This document shows, piece by piece, positions 1 to 15,000 of a stretch of DNA of 64,000 nt; within the stretch, counting starts at the first letter, position 1; each line of letters begins with the position of its first letter. Origin of the DNA: Trichoplax adhaerens (lineage: Eukaryota > Placozoa > Uniplacotomia > Trichoplacea > Trichoplacidae); assembly GCF_000150275.1 (NCBI RefSeq), contig NW_002060943.1:4608008-4672007 (forward strand). Direction: 5' to 3'. The notes under the pieces are model-generated. The model saw nothing but the letters and a program-made list of their open reading frames with translations, had not been told where the DNA came from and ran no database searches. Made by a program: the position numbers and the translations under genes.

Positions 1-1
1 T

Positions 2-91
2 AATATACCTCAAGAATTTAAAATCGATATAGAACATATTATTACATGGCAAGATTCGTCAATTCAGTCGATACCTGACGCGGTAACGTAA
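2..91 (+). CDS. 3'-terminal exon of a gene cut by the window edge
   Basis: The first 90 bases are open in one frame and end in TAA at 89-91. The residues end in QDSSIQSIPDAVT. There is no stop up to the window edge, so this reads as the C-terminal end of a plus-strand protein whose other exons lie upstream. An AATAAA-like string lies about 60 bp downstream (in attaaataaataatcc), which would suit a poly(A) signal. I do not recognise the family from 29 residues. A chance open stretch of this length is possible. Confidence 0.4.
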   Translation, partial: NIPQEFKIDIEHIITWQDSSIQSIPDAVT

Positions 92-3000
92 TGTTTAGTA
101 CTGCCTGCACTACTGTTTTGTTATCTCAGAATTTTTTTGCTTTTGATTAAATAAATAATCCTTGTCTCTGCGAATATGACATTTATAATCCTTTTTGCTT
201 TAATATTTCAAATCTATTTTCGTGAACTTTCATTGATATTATCGAGTTTGATATCATCTCAACTTTGCTTAATCCACTATTCCTGAATAGGGCTGTTTAA
301 TATTTCGAATGCCAATTTATGAATGCTCTTCTGATTCGTGGGGGAATTCTTTACCAGAACTAAAAAAAGTAAGGGCTAAGGTACATTTAGCACAAAGAGG
401 TAGCAAAATTACATCGAATGAAGTAGATTTTTACTACACAAGCGAATAACAAGATCATAGAAGACTGGACCATAAGTTATATTATCCGAATTGTCAGCTG
501 GTCGCGGATTATACCAATTTGTGCAAGATTAAGAGCAATTTGAACAAATTACATTCAATAATTTAATTTGATTTAGACTCTTCAATTAAAGCGATAGCTT
601 GTAGTAAGGAATAATCTGGCTGTGTAGAATATTATCCGTTCATCTGAACGGAAACTTGACTAGTTTATATTAATTATCATTCTGTTATTTTGTTATACAC
701 TGTATTATCGAGATTAGAGTGGAAATATCTATGTTAGGATAACTTTGTTTATAACTTACTTATGGTAGATTGTAGATTATCGTGGAAATGTTCCGTGATA
801 GTATATATTGTAATCTGATTATTTGCATTAGTCGTTAGATATCTATGTTCATAAATACTGTTGCTTTCATTAGGTAGCAGTAGTTAAAATTTGTCTTTGA
901 TTTATTGGAAGGCTTCAAAGTTAATATTACGAACTAGAATGCCTGAAATATTGTAGAAGAGTATTAAATGCAGTATACCGTATAATAAAATTAATTCTTA
1001 AGGTTAGTGTTTGATATAAAATGCAAGGTGTTTAGGTCTTTATGTTGTCTGCTGTAGAGGGAAAGTGTTCACGATTGAATAGATATTGCTCGCTAATACG
1101 TGGTTCAGGGAATCGACTTATTGATCGTACGCTAAGTTATTTTGTTGCAAAGCTGCTTTGTAATTGATTCGTAATTTGGTTACTATGAAATTTGGAGCAT
1201 AAAACTTTCTTAAAAGATACAGTTTGTGGACTGCATGGCATTTTCGGTGATAGATCTATTTACTAGCGAAAATACTGTAAATTATGTGGAATATACATTG
1301 AATTTTGACTTAATCGTAATAAATAATGTGTAAGTAATAAAGTAGACTGCTGTAATTAAAACTAATTCTAGCAATAACGTGATCTAAGAATGTAATCATA
1401 ATATTAAACAAAGCAATATTGAACGTGAAGTAATCGTTTGTGTTTAATAAAGTAACCGTAGATAATAATCCATTACGACGATAGAAAATATTCTTCGGGT
1501 CTATTTCCTAAAATTCATTAGAAGCATATTCTATTTTTGTAGAATTGTCACGAAACTGACTTATTAAGGCAATTATTTCCAAAAAGATCATTAAACTTAT
1601 AATGAAATGAAAAGTGTAGAGATCAAGCTACAAAACTTTAACAAACTTTGATTCTACTTTCGTTGCACTCCGGTCGACTTAACGCTAATACTTTGACACC
1701 AAATAAAATTTGGGGAAATAACCGAACAACAATTTATTACAAAACAAGAATGGAGAGAAGTATAAACCGAACAACCTTACAAATACTTAGCTTTAAGTAT
1801 TATTAAAATAAATGATTGACTTAAAAACTGTCATCGACCAAACAACCTTTCAAAAAGAAGAACGTTCTAACTTACGACAATTCGACCCCGAAGGCCTTTT
1901 AAATTCAACAAGTTCTTCAAATAAAATCTTCTTCTACTCTCTCCCTAAATTTTCTAATTGCACTATCATTTGTAGTAAAGTATTGTAATCTTTACAAAAA
2001 TCCAAAAAAATTTATATGACTATTACCACTACTTTTCTGACATTAGTATCGCTTAGTATTCGCGAGTATTGACAGTTGATGTTTTAGCGTCAGATTGTAC
2101 TGTAACTGTACGATTATAGACTACATTACAGTACTTTATCGTCATGTTATAAATCCCCTTTCTCTAAGGATAGGGTTTTGCTACTAAGTTAAATTCCTTT
2201 ACAATTTGAATAGACGATCAAATGCCCTTTCTTTAGATTAGGCATTTGCTCTAGGGCTACTTCTATAGTAATCTATATAATACCTTGTAAAATAATGAAG
2301 AAGAAAAAGATGGCGACATGATGATTTGGCAGGGTAAAACTTAAAGACACTATCACTTTCTAGGTATTTTCTATAGTAAAATAGTACTAGTTACATACTA
2401 AAAGCTATAAAGGACTCTACTTTTAGTCCTTTACTACAAACTCACTTATAAAAAGCGGCACTATCCGCCTTCTATTACAATAAGATCAGTTATTCTAGAA
2501 TAAAATCCTTTCCATCCGTGCTTAAAATTACTTCAATTAGACTAAAAAATCTAACGGCAAATAGCGAAAGCTGTGATTGCATGATAGATTCAAAGCCAAT
2601 ATAGCTATTTCTGCTCATAATGAGTAACTCTACTATCGGTAAGGTTGCTTGAAATTGACGATATTATGCAGACTTCAATACAAATACGATGATCACTATG
2701 GTTGGTGATTTCGAACCTTAGACTGCTTAACTAAAAGAAATTCAGCCGATATAATCTAATATCGGTTATTTTTGCAACGCTTTTTACTACACGAGCATCT
2801 TTACAATAGTGAGATGTAATGATGGTGTGACGGAGCTCGCTCCGAAATGAATAATATTTTGATCTAAAATGTGTAATAATATTATTATGGAGGTTGCCGA
2901 TCTCGGCAACAACCTAGTTGTTAATTGAGTTTTGTTATTAATTATCCTAGTAATATACAGCGTGGATATATATTGATTTGTGATAAGTGATAAGTAACAC

Positions 3001-6000
3001 TCGAGCTAGTTGAATCTATAGTAAGCCTGTATGGATCTGTATTGCACATTCTATAATTTAACGTGAAAGATTAGTACCGATCTTATTTGTGTGATATATG
3101 AAACTGTATATAAGCTTGATCATTACTTTTTAATCTGAGTTCCACGAAGGCTACAAAAGAGTACACTGGTACTAAGTTGCAATAGCTGGTAATAAAATAT
3201 TTAATAACCTAAACCTATCGTTGGACTCGTTGTCTATGGTATAGGAATAAGTTAGTTTTCCTTTACTGAGGATCTCCGGAGTTAGTCGGGGAACCTTAGA
3301 TAGACTAGTTTAGGTACGTTCACGAAAGCTGTTTTGTGACAGATGGCAACGTAACATGACGGTTCTTTAGAGGCCGGCAAAGCTAGCAGCTGATGAACGG
3401 CATAATAAGCTACTTATTCACGTGTTAAATCATATTATCTTACGACTTTGATACTATTAGTTTTGTTAGATGCTGATAGTAGATGAAATACCGTAATCAT
3501 AAACGGCGATGCGTAGTAGTGAGTGGAGAAGTTGGCCTACTATGGTCAATCTACCGTTCTAATTAACTGCTGACTTAAAAGAACAAGAATACTTATTGCC
3601 TGCGAAGTCATAGATGTGGTTGTTGCTTAACTAATGCACGGTAACTATTGTTTATAGTATTGCACATTATTTTTCTCCATTGATGAGTAAGATAATATTT
3701 AGATTTTAGGTTTACTATCCTCGACGATATCGCATAATCAGGAGATGAGATCATTCCGAGCACGTATTGTGAGCTGATAATGTGCCAAATACTTTAAAAC
3801 TTGAAACGTACTGCAAAAGGTGAGGTTATAGATTATTTATTAGCACGACACTTATTCTACAATTCTTGTAAAGTATACAGGGTATATATCGTCTATGAAT
3901 AGCTACGAATGTAAGTATAGTTCATGCCCAGTAATATCGACACAATTAGAAGGTATTTAGCACTACATCTTTGTGATTGCTTTATGATATTTATTTATAA
4001 AATTTACAAGTCTGATTAAGTGAGTTTGACAATATTACTTGACCAGATTATGAATATTAGATCAGAAGTCTAATATTATATTGGCTTGATAAGTTCTTGT
4101 ACTCGCTCATTACTTCAAATACATAGTGGAGGGCATGCACTGTGCTATTTATCAAGACCCAGCTACTTGACAATTAGTATACTAAATAACAGAATCGAGC
4201 TTACAATTTTAAGAGTCTTTATTTACGGCATTAAATTATCTTTATTTCCTTACTAAAATTAAATGGTGATATTTAACAAAATTAATATATCTAATATGCT
4301 ACGAAAAAATGAACCCTTTATGTTTATAGCTATTAACTATTCAACTGCCAATTTTGAAGCAGGCGCCGTGAAAACTATCGCCTTTTTAAAGTTTAGTTGA
4401 TTCTTCAAGTAGGCAGTACCATTACTATTTCTAATCAATTTAAAGGTTTTCGAAACCTTTTAATCTTTGCATTCAAAATCGAATTACTCTTTTGTAGCAT
4501 TATGATAAATTGATTACTGAGTTTGCAACACTTATTCTGATAAATATGAGTCTTAATTTTATTCGCCATTTTCCTTAATTTTTCTTTGCTACACTTGATT
4601 AATTCCTGACTGCGTCCCATTCTACTGTAATTCATCCTAAAGTGGAATCTAAAATAATACAATATTTTATACCATGTTAAGATTTCTGATTAGGTATATT
4701 CGTTCAAAGGAAAGTTTAAGGCTTTGCTAGACTGAGATTTCTTATACGATGCAATATTCCCTTCTATGTATTTCACTACTAAAACTCTATCAGTGTGGAA
4801 AAGCAAGGACTTAATAATGGTTTGACTTCAAAGCTGAGTAGTTAGTAAAACCGTAAAAGGAAAATAGACGCCGTTCCTAAGCATGAACTTATGTTTAGCA
4901 CTTATAGTCTAATCTAGTATAATGATTTATATTGTATTACCCTCGTCTTCAAATTTACGAAAGTTTAAAGCAGTAAATATATTTGCTCTTCGTGCTATAC
5001 GAGTATATGCATATGAAATTGTTCCAATTCTAAAGTATATTTGATATCAGATTTTTAAACGTTTGAACTCTCAATCTAGAGTTAAAAATTTCTGAAACTT
5101 AAATTTTTAGTGTAACGCAAAGCACGATTTCGAGTTAGAATTTAAATTATTGAGCTGCATTTAGGATTGATCTGTAAATTATCTCACTGTTTTCTTCTTT
5201 ACCGCTAGAGAGAAGAGTTCGATTTCCTTAGCAATTACCATTAGAAGTTTAGATAATGAACAATCATAAAATTCCTTTCGAATGATTATTGTAAGCACAA
5301 TATATTTAGAACTAGCTGCAAAATGTTTTAAATCAAATATTAAGTCCTATGATAACTTTCGCATGAATTAATGTCGTACTGTAGCAAATATCTTCTAAGA
5401 ACCTACTAAGCACTAATCCATTAAAATGTCATAATTTGTTAGGAATTTCGTTGGTTCGATCATGGACTACTAAAAGAAGCACAATTTACTAAGTTACTTC
5501 GCTCTTTCTATTAGGCGATTTTTCCTTAAAATTAACTTTAATCTACAAAATATTACCTTAAATGAGTCATATAAACCATAAACGAGTTAAAATTAGTACT
5601 CTACTGCCAAGAAAGCAGACCCAAGATGTCCACACTAACTCTGTATTTTTTTACATTCCGAGACTACTTTCTACAGCTTTAGGGTTTTCATCTGTGTCCT
5701 GTCTAGGTTTTCTTTAGTAGTACATGGTTTGATGCGTATTTGCGTGTTCATGTAGCATCATTCATAATTAAAATAAATAAACTGAAATACTTCCACTAGA
5801 TTATTGCGTGCGTTTCTCTTATTGCTATCAATTTTCGATACCGAGTGATCTACCTTTATCATGTATTGATGCTGTAGGATCAAGGCGAATCCCAAAAGAT
5901 AAATTTAGTCTTACATTATATTAAAAATTCCTTATGAATTTTTATATACATTAAAAGTTTACAATGTACGGCACAATCTTGAACTGAATATACGGTACGG

Positions 6001-9000
6001 GTAGTACGGAGTGTAAGGTCGGTAGTTTGTTAATAATTGTAATTGCTCTTGTAAAATAGGTACAATCACATGTTTTATCGATTATCAACATTAAAAACTA
6101 CTATATATTGCTGAAAGCATTTGCTAATCACATTACTCTTTCTGAGTTCATAATTTCGCTCTAGCTTAGTTATCTACTCGATTTCTCCGTTCATGTACAA
6201 TATGTAAACAATAAATTTTCATTTTATGCAAAACCAGCTAATTGATAGCATAATTACATATTTTATAGTAATTATTAAAAAGTCCCTAATATTTAGATAA
6301 ATTTATGACGACAGTATCTATATATAATACCTGCTACATACCGTAGATAAATTGTGACCGGTAAATTCTCATTTAACTTACTGTGATAAAGCAAATCAAA
6401 TTTTTAAAGCTTGTAGAAAATATGAATTTGTTATATCTTTATACGAAGACGTAAAGCACAGCTCTATTCTAGCAGAATACAACTATAGGAGTTCAGGTCT
6501 TCTAATAAGTCACCTATGTGAACCTTCATTATGATATTTAGTCATAGATAACATTAGAGGCAAATCAGAAGATGAACTCACTATTAATAGCATATCGATT
6601 TATTTCAGTGATTAACTACTAGCTTATATGGCCATGGGGTGGAGTCCTGTCGGAAGCTAATTACTATCAATAAACAGTCCAGCGTAGATGAATGTCACCT
6701 TTAAAAATTAAAAGCTGCTGTGGATATCCATATGAATAGCCTAAAGTCGGCTTTAACGTCATTGTGGATAATTTAATAATTTATTCAGCAACTGTCAAAT
6801 AATCCAGATTATTGCGAGAATAGTGAGTAATAAAATAATTTTTTGCGCTATAAATAAAAAGTACCATAATTGTTTACATTCGGTGCGGTCGATTCGTGAA
6901 CCTAATAATACTGTATTACCGTAATCTGGACTAAGACTACAGTAATTAGACCTAAGAGTTCAAGCTAATAGCTATTACTGTATTATATATGAGTCCATAC
7001 CTTGCTGTAATAGTATCGTAAGACATTAAGGCTGGAAGATAGAATCTTTTTGCATTTTTACTGTTGAGTGCGCTGGCTAAATTACAATAGCAGACTTTAT
7101 TTGTAAAAGAAATGGAATATGCATCACCTAATTTTTTTCCAACTCTGGAAATAGAAATACAACCACAGGTATCTTATCACGTTTCTGAGATCCGACTGCG
7201 AAAATACAGGGTTGTAGTTAGTTCTAAGTCAAAAATTTGCCGAGTTAAACAATGAACTTGATGATTTACTACATGTAAGCGTATTTCTTAAATTTGCAGA
7301 ATTTGATTTTTTATAAGGAGAGTCACGGATTTCGATATGAATCGGAGCTTAATGCAGCTCATGGATCTTTGAAAGGCAACAGACCCCAAACAGCATGCTA
7401 CCCAACTATAAAGGTGATAGTTACTTTCAGCATCTTGTAACCAATCATTTATAATAAACAGCTTTAGAAAATACGATAGTACTGTATTATGCATATAGCA
7501 CTTACTGCTAGGAGTAGGAGATAGAATAACAGATACAGAATTTGCGATAAAGAAAATATTATTGTGATACGTAGCAATCAATTATTTTTACCAATTCTCA
7601 TTGATATATAAGTTATAAAACTGCCTATATAATGACTTTATTCACGCTGAATCTTATTATATATTTAAATTGGATTAATTTACCCTGGAATTTCTTTCTT
7701 TAAAGAAAAATTGTCGTTAATAATCGCTTATAGATACGCCATTACTACGGTCCTGAAACAGTATATGTTCTACTACTGAATACTACTGTCACGAACAGAG
7801 GATACTATATGCCGCACTATCATAAACTGCTTACTAAGGAAACGAACTTGTTCACATTTAATCGACAAGGAGTTGTAATTCCGATCCCCACTAAACAACC
7901 CGTTGATGTAATCATAGTTAACTTTAATACAAGAAATAGACAGAGCTATAGGTATTTTATTTCTTTTAGTAATTGACCACACACTGTCAGATACTACTGG
8001 TAAATCTTAACACGTACATCTGCGGTATCTTAATTAAATAAGTTTCAGAAACATAATGAAATTTAAGTCTAAATAATATAATTTTCAAGAGCTGAAAATT
8101 GTTCGATGCTTGCAATGCGAAGAAGAACTATCCTTAGAGCAAATTTAGGCGACCCTTTCCATGTTGGATGATTATATCCACAAAGATGGTCTAAATCGTA
8201 TGCAAAGAGGTTCCGTTTTGAATTTTTTTGGCCAAGAATACCAAGGTCTGGCTGCTACTGTAATAAATTTTGTCATAATTAATGTAATAATATATTTAAT
8301 TTACGAAATGATACTCATAGCATGCTTTCGGGATTAAAACTCTGCCAAATGCATCTACTCTTTTAAATAAAATGTAATTTCGCCTACGACATACATTATT
8401 ATTTACTAAATGTAGTAAATGGTAAAATTTCAAACGTCATTCAATCCCGTTAGATAGTATTTTTGCTTTGATTGATGGATACAAAATATCCCAGTCTACT
8501 CTGATTTTATAAATAATTAAATACTGAACTTTTTCAGCTTTAAAATGTCTTAATGTACTGAAATCTAAAGTATTTCTCATTCATTTTAAAGGAACATATT
8601 CCGTAAATGAAATTATTCCCAATGCAGTTCGATTATTGTTTCTAGCAGTACCTCAACTTGAAACAGTTTCTTCGCCTATACTACAAGTGGTTTCAAAGTC
8701 AGTCCTTGATTCAAGTAATACAGTAACCTGATATGAATATAAGTAATGTTCATTCAAATTGCGTATTAAATTTATTAAAGCCATTGATTATAAATAACTT
8801 ATGAACAAGGAATTAAAATTCCGCAGTTGACACAGATGGCATATGATGTTGTTGGAGACAAGATACTTGTTAATATCTCGTTCGAGACTGACTTAGATAG
8901 AAATCGACTACCTCTTTTAGCGGTATTTGAAGTTGATGGTTAGTAGATGAAATTGTTCTGTTGACTATGATCATTTTGTATTACTATTAGCAGGATTCTT

Positions 9001-12000
9001 GCGATTTTATAAATCAGGGTAGCAATAAGAACAAATGTGTAAATGTATTCGGTTATTATTATATCACGCATAATTTTTTAGATTGTTCGCTATTGTTGCA
9101 GCACACTATTAAATAGCAAGATTTATTTTTCATTAATGAGGTAATTATTGTATCTTAAATAATAAATTATTAGTAACAAGTTAAATGTCTCGATTGCAAA
9201 AGACATGTTTACTGCTGCACATGTAACAGTATTTTTCCGATTATTGACGCTTAAAATTGCTTCAATTTTTTGTTGCCTTTAGAGATATATTGTAATCGAA
9301 ATGGATTCTTCCTCTTTTGGAGATAGTTATCATCAAATAGCAGTTGCATTATTTTTTAGAGTCGCTAATCGACTGAAACAAAGTAATCGGCTAACATTTA
9401 CCTTGTAATTTTAATCAGTTTGTCATGGTAAAGCTTAACTTAAAGCAATTTCAAAATTCTCATGCCTCGCTGACAAAAAGCTTATTTTAAATATCAGTAG
9501 TTAAAAGTAAATAATTCATTAACTGATACAGCGATATTATATGTTACTAAGAGTGTTATATTAATAAATGTGTCAGATAAAACAGGAGAAATTACAGTCA
9601 GGTTTACTTGGTATTTTAGGCAGCAAAGCGATGAAACTTAAGTACACATGTTTCTTTCCATGCGTTATTGATTCGGTAAAGATTAAAATTTTTATTTAAT
9701 GGTGGTATTTTAACGATAAAATTAAACTAGATCAATTTTTTATCAAATCCTTGTCTTTAAACAAAGTATTCACTAAACAAAATTAATTGCAAAGCACGTG
9801 AAGTAGAAAATGCGCAATAATTTTAAATTTACGCAACGCTCGTTAATTGGTCTATTAATTTTAACTTTTATCTTAGCCTCCTTTGCCTCTGATTTTAGCT
9901 AATAAGTAATTACGGTTCATGAGAATAGTAACTTTATTTTCAGCTTTGATCATTATTAAAAAATAACACTTCATCATTTTGATAATCTTATTGCGATCAT
10001 CTTGCTGCTGTAAATTAATAACTTTCTCAATAGTAATGGAATCATGCTAGAAATCTCCTTATGGGATAGCTTTGATTAAATATTTTTATCAGAAAAGTTC
10101 TAAAATTATTTAGTTTTTTAAGATTTTGTTTGCAACCCGAATAACACAAAAACAAACGTATAGAATCTCTATCTTTTAGTTTAAAGCTAAAAGCTAAAGC
10201 ACTTAAGCCTTAGAGAGATTTAAAAATCGAAGGAATTAGTAGTTCACCAAAAGCTTTATGATTTATGATGTTAGAGATTTATTTCTGTGCTTTTATTATC
10301 GTATTGCTAGTTTAGAGCGAAGATCATGATATAAAACGTAATCCTAATCCTAATAATTTTATCGTATTTTAAAGTTCATGAAGGTCAATTTTTGACAATT
10401 TCTTTACCGAATTACATGCGTGTCATCAGTAATCATGTAATTATAATAGCCAGAAAACTAGAGAACGTTTCTTATTATAGCAAGTAGAACATACAAATAT
10501 TTTGACAGTCTCTTCTTGCAAAGAAATACCTTTACTTATAGCATTAAAAGCAGAGTGAAGTGTAGCTTAAAAATTTAATATCTCTTTTTAAGATTTAACA
10601 AAAATTGTTAGTAACTAAAGGAAGCATTATTTGCTTGCTATAGCTTATTTTCGACTTTTTATAATTGGTAAGGTAAGTACAGTAATAATCCTGCTTTTAA
10701 CAACCTACTCTATATTTGCTAAGTTACTTATTTTTGCTTAATATGATAATGGCCAAATAAAACAGGATAACCAGTAAAATAATTTAACAATTACTGAAAT
10801 CTATTACTAATAATAAAAATGACTCATCGAGTAAGACAGTTTATCATACATAATAGTAATCATCGGCTTACTTCTAGATAGGCGTATAGCACGTTTGCAA
10901 CGTAGGAAAAAAATCTAGTAGCGAACAATATGGCCGGAATTAGAAGATTTCTTGAAATTACTTCCAAAAGCAAATACTTTAACATATAAGCTAACTAATC
11001 TTTACGATATTTTAGAATTTTAGCAATTTTATAAACTAAAAGTTGGAATACAGTAAATAATCAGAATGCATTAATTAATAAGTGACCGCAAGATTTTACC
11101 ATCGCTTCAATTTGGTATGCAGATGAAATTGTCGTTTGTTTATTTTGACGTGAATGGCTATTAGCATTTTATCCTAGCCTCGTGTTCGTTAAATAGCTCA
11201 TCCTACTTAACTGCAGATCTTAAATGGCGGTTAGTAACCTAACATTATATAGTCAATTAGGTAAAAATGCCTATAACTATTAATGCAAGACTTCTCTACT
11301 ACATCTTACACCATAAACGTAAATGTAAGACGATTTTAGGACTTCGATACCGGTAGTACGATTTTGTACTGAAGATAAGCTAAATGAGTCAACCTGTCAG
11401 CCGAAAATGAATTACTAACATTATTATATAAGATTAATGAATACGATCGATAATAATAATCTATTGAAACAGCTAATTAATATCACTCACCTGATCTTGC
11501 TCGGCAGGTGATTTAAATGCAGATCTGTGAAGTATTTAAAAATAATATTTAATCCTATAGGGATATTATGAATGGCACTGACCCAATTTATTGTGGTATT
11601 TCTGACAAGAAAAGGATCTTGTACAAATGGAAAATTTCAAGGCGATTTTTCTTTGTCAGAGAAAGGTAAAATAAGAAAGATTCATTTTGTTTGAACATTT
11701 TTATACCGATTACAGAAACTGTAAGAATTTACAAAATCCAATTTATGTACTAAAGATCTCTAAGAATTACTTTATTTGATTCTTCTACGATTACTGCTTT
11801 TGAACTCTAGACTTGTTTTGGAGATTTTCCTTCAAACAGTAGATTGCAAGAGGAAATGAAATCGAGACAAAGTAAGCTAATTTTAATATTGGAGTATATC
11901 TACTAGTTTTTTAGCTATCGTTTATTAGTTGCAATGATAAAATAGGCAGACTTAGAAATGTCATAAACTATCTTCCAGTATTAATTTTGAGTATAATTAA

Positions 12001-15000
12001 TGTTTTATCCTAAGTTTTCTTTGCATGATATACTTTAAAAGTAGTTAGATCAGATACTAAAATGATCAATAATTTGAAATTATGAGTTTTAAGAACCAAA
12101 CTTCTGTGAAGGTCTTGCTACATTAATAGACTTCGTTTATGATATTTATTCTGAATACTGTTCGTTTGTATTCATGTATATTATTCTGTACTAGCTGCCC
12201 ATCGATTTATCCATTCACATGCAGTTTATCATAGCCAGAGAGCTCTAAGTTAAATATGCATTCTCATTCATATTTTATATAAAATTTAAATTTAAGGCTA
12301 CTAATGCTCTCACGTTCATGAAATGCATTCCAGAGTGTATCTATATTTACTTGGTATCATCAAGCATTGCTATCAAGCTGACCGATCATACCATATCGGA
12401 CGGATTTAGTATTATTTTAAACTTTTATTCTGACAATTTTTGTTTCCATTATTACATACAAAATTTGATGACTTCATCTCCAACCGTTTATCAAATTGTT
12501 GCAGTTTCTGTCAAAAATTTATAGTATTAACTAATAAATTGTTACGGTATAGCCTTATTGTGGAGTAATTACCGATATTTGCCGGTATAGCCTATTTAGT
12601 TTATGAGATAGTTTATATTTTTGACTTCCTGCACCGTAATATATGAGTTTAACTAATTTGAAAATAGTTTTATATTAAGACCTGATACTTCTGCCAATGG
12701 CACGTTGCAATCTGACTGTCTTATTAAAATCATCAGATACCTCTATCTACAAATGTTGCTGTATTAATTAGACATTCATACATAGATTTCTTACCTGATA
12801 TATAGGCTTTAATGAAATTAATTGTAACTTTTAGCCAATGCATATAGCTGCTGTAGATAAATATGTTAGCCCAGCATTTTGTACAATAAGGTTAGTTTGT
12901 AAGTTTAGTGCTAGCGTGATGCTGAAGGTTTACAAATCTTTCATAAATTATAAAATTAAGGATGAAACATTCTCAAGTCTTTTCTGGATAGATTTTAGTG
13001 CTGTGATATGTGATTCATAGGCGAGATTTGAAGATTCTACTATTTAATAATCATATCACAGAGCTGGTTTATGCCAATAAGTACATTAATATTTTTGTGT
13101 TCACCCTTTGTTTTAGATAAATTTTATCTTAAGATCGTTTTCTATTAATACATTACTTTTATGATATTTGTACTTCGATAGGTAAATAATGCTATATATG
13201 TTAAGTTATTAGTAAATCCAGAATTGTAAAACCAATTCATTTTCTGGTAATGGCGAGTAAATTAATTAGATACCCGATCTATATGAGAGCTCAAAGTCTA
13301 GGTCATGTTCTGACCGTGGTTAATGTCATGTTGCATACGTTTAGTAATGTACTAGTGCAAAGTCCCGTCGCTTTGCTGACGGTTTAGATATTTGGTAGCT
13401 GTAACTATAGACTGTAGTGGTAGAGACTCTATGCTAGAGTACAGATGACTATATACAGTAAGCTGTTGAGTTACTAATATGGCTATAGGTAAAAATAGAG
13501 CTGTAAATCATATATTAGGATATGGTTAATTCATTGTACTTTGGCTGGTGTGAATAATGTCTACGCAAGTACTGTAGTCGTATCCATATTGGATTAATGA
13601 TGGTCCGCAGTAGAATAGCCTTACTAAGAATAATTTAACTATGTGTAAAATAAGGTAAAAGGTTGCCATGCGGATTGTAGCTGCGAATGCTACGAAAAGT
13701 ATAAAAGCATGCAACTTTAGATTATTCTGTTAGTTCGTTGTAGAAGTCTTTAGAAGTAGTATTCGGCTAGAGTAGAGCTGTGTAGTTAATCTTTGTATAA
13801 GATTCAATAAAGCCCTTATTTTTCTAAAAATTGGAAATTCGTGATTGGTATATATCACAGTATTTTAAAGTATAAAGGATAGTTATACAAATTTAGAAAC
13901 AAAAATATACGACATGTACATGTACTGCTGTTCAATTAGACTGTTTTATGTATAGCTGCGGTAATGTGTAAGATTGATTCTGATAATTCTGTTAAATCAT
14001 TACGTGTGTAGCCAGCTAGACTACAAGCCCACCAGCAGCTAGAATTAAAAATTAGTGACTGTAACTGCTTTACAAAGGTAGCGTGATAGACTGTGGAGCA
14101 AGATTGACTGCTTTATGGCTCTTTATTGCTACAAATTTAGGTATTATCCTCCAATATTCTTTTCTTTAACCATCTACTATCAGTATATCAATTTATATGA
14201 TAGCTGGCCCCATAAATACTATTTCAGTGTAATACCAAAATCAAATTAACTAGTCATTCTGGATGTTTTATCGATCTAATCAACCTTCTCTTAGGTTACA
14301 CTAGAGGTTAGCCATAATTCAAATGCTAATTGTCTTCTATACATTAGATTATAATGTAATGAAATCTAATTCTTACTTGCAAACCTATGGGTTCTACTGC
14401 TAATCATTTTTTTAGCTATATATAATTCTATCTTTGTGAAATCTAGGCATGGAAAGTAATCAATAAAACAGAACCAGAAAGAGCCTTCTGTTTGATTTGT
14501 GAGTCAAAATTACGATCTAGATTAATATCATGCGAAAATCTTCCTGATTTCTATCAGGACAGTGCTTTCATTGCAATAAGTGTACCGCAGATGCTTTGTA
14601 ATGAACAGTAACTCAATGGAATACCGAGACTATTAATTGCATATTTACTTGGTATGGTTTAAATTGATATCGATTAGTTATGGTGATTATCAATCGAGAA
14701 AATCTGTGCTGTAAATTACTGCAAATCATGACACCGTTCTGGTATTGCCGCTATTTCTATAAATTACAATAGTCTCATTAAAAGAATAAATTGAAGGCAA
14801 AAGTGACTAAATGACTTCTTCCATGTCTTTATCAAATTATTTTCAAAGATATTTCCAGAAATACCTTTATACCAATGTTATTAATGATAGGAATAATTTT
14901 AATGATTATTATATAAAGATAAAATATTACTTTGTAGGCGAAGCAAGGCGAGCAGTGGAGCAATATAGAATTACAAAATCCGGTAATTGTTTATAGATAT

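Noticed and set aside
3333-3350. aaagctgttttgtgaca, shared with the dispersed repeat copy B
   Set aside because: Flanking sequence does not align convincingly; a 17-bp match alone can arise by chance in a 64-kb AT-rich window.
8827-8938. 37-codon open stretch between a CAG acceptor and a gttagt donor, encoding GDKILVNISFETDLD
   Set aside because: It looks exon-like, but no neighbouring exon of matching phase or family was found; such stretches are expected by chance in 16 kb.
11561-11665. 34-codon stretch between TAG and gtaaaa, with DIMNGTDPIYCGISDKKR
   Set aside because: No recognised domain and no phase partner nearby.
14811-14996. 61-codon ATG frame upstream of the channel gene
   Set aside because: Composition is that of AT-rich noncoding DNA, with no motif and no link by phase to the next exons.
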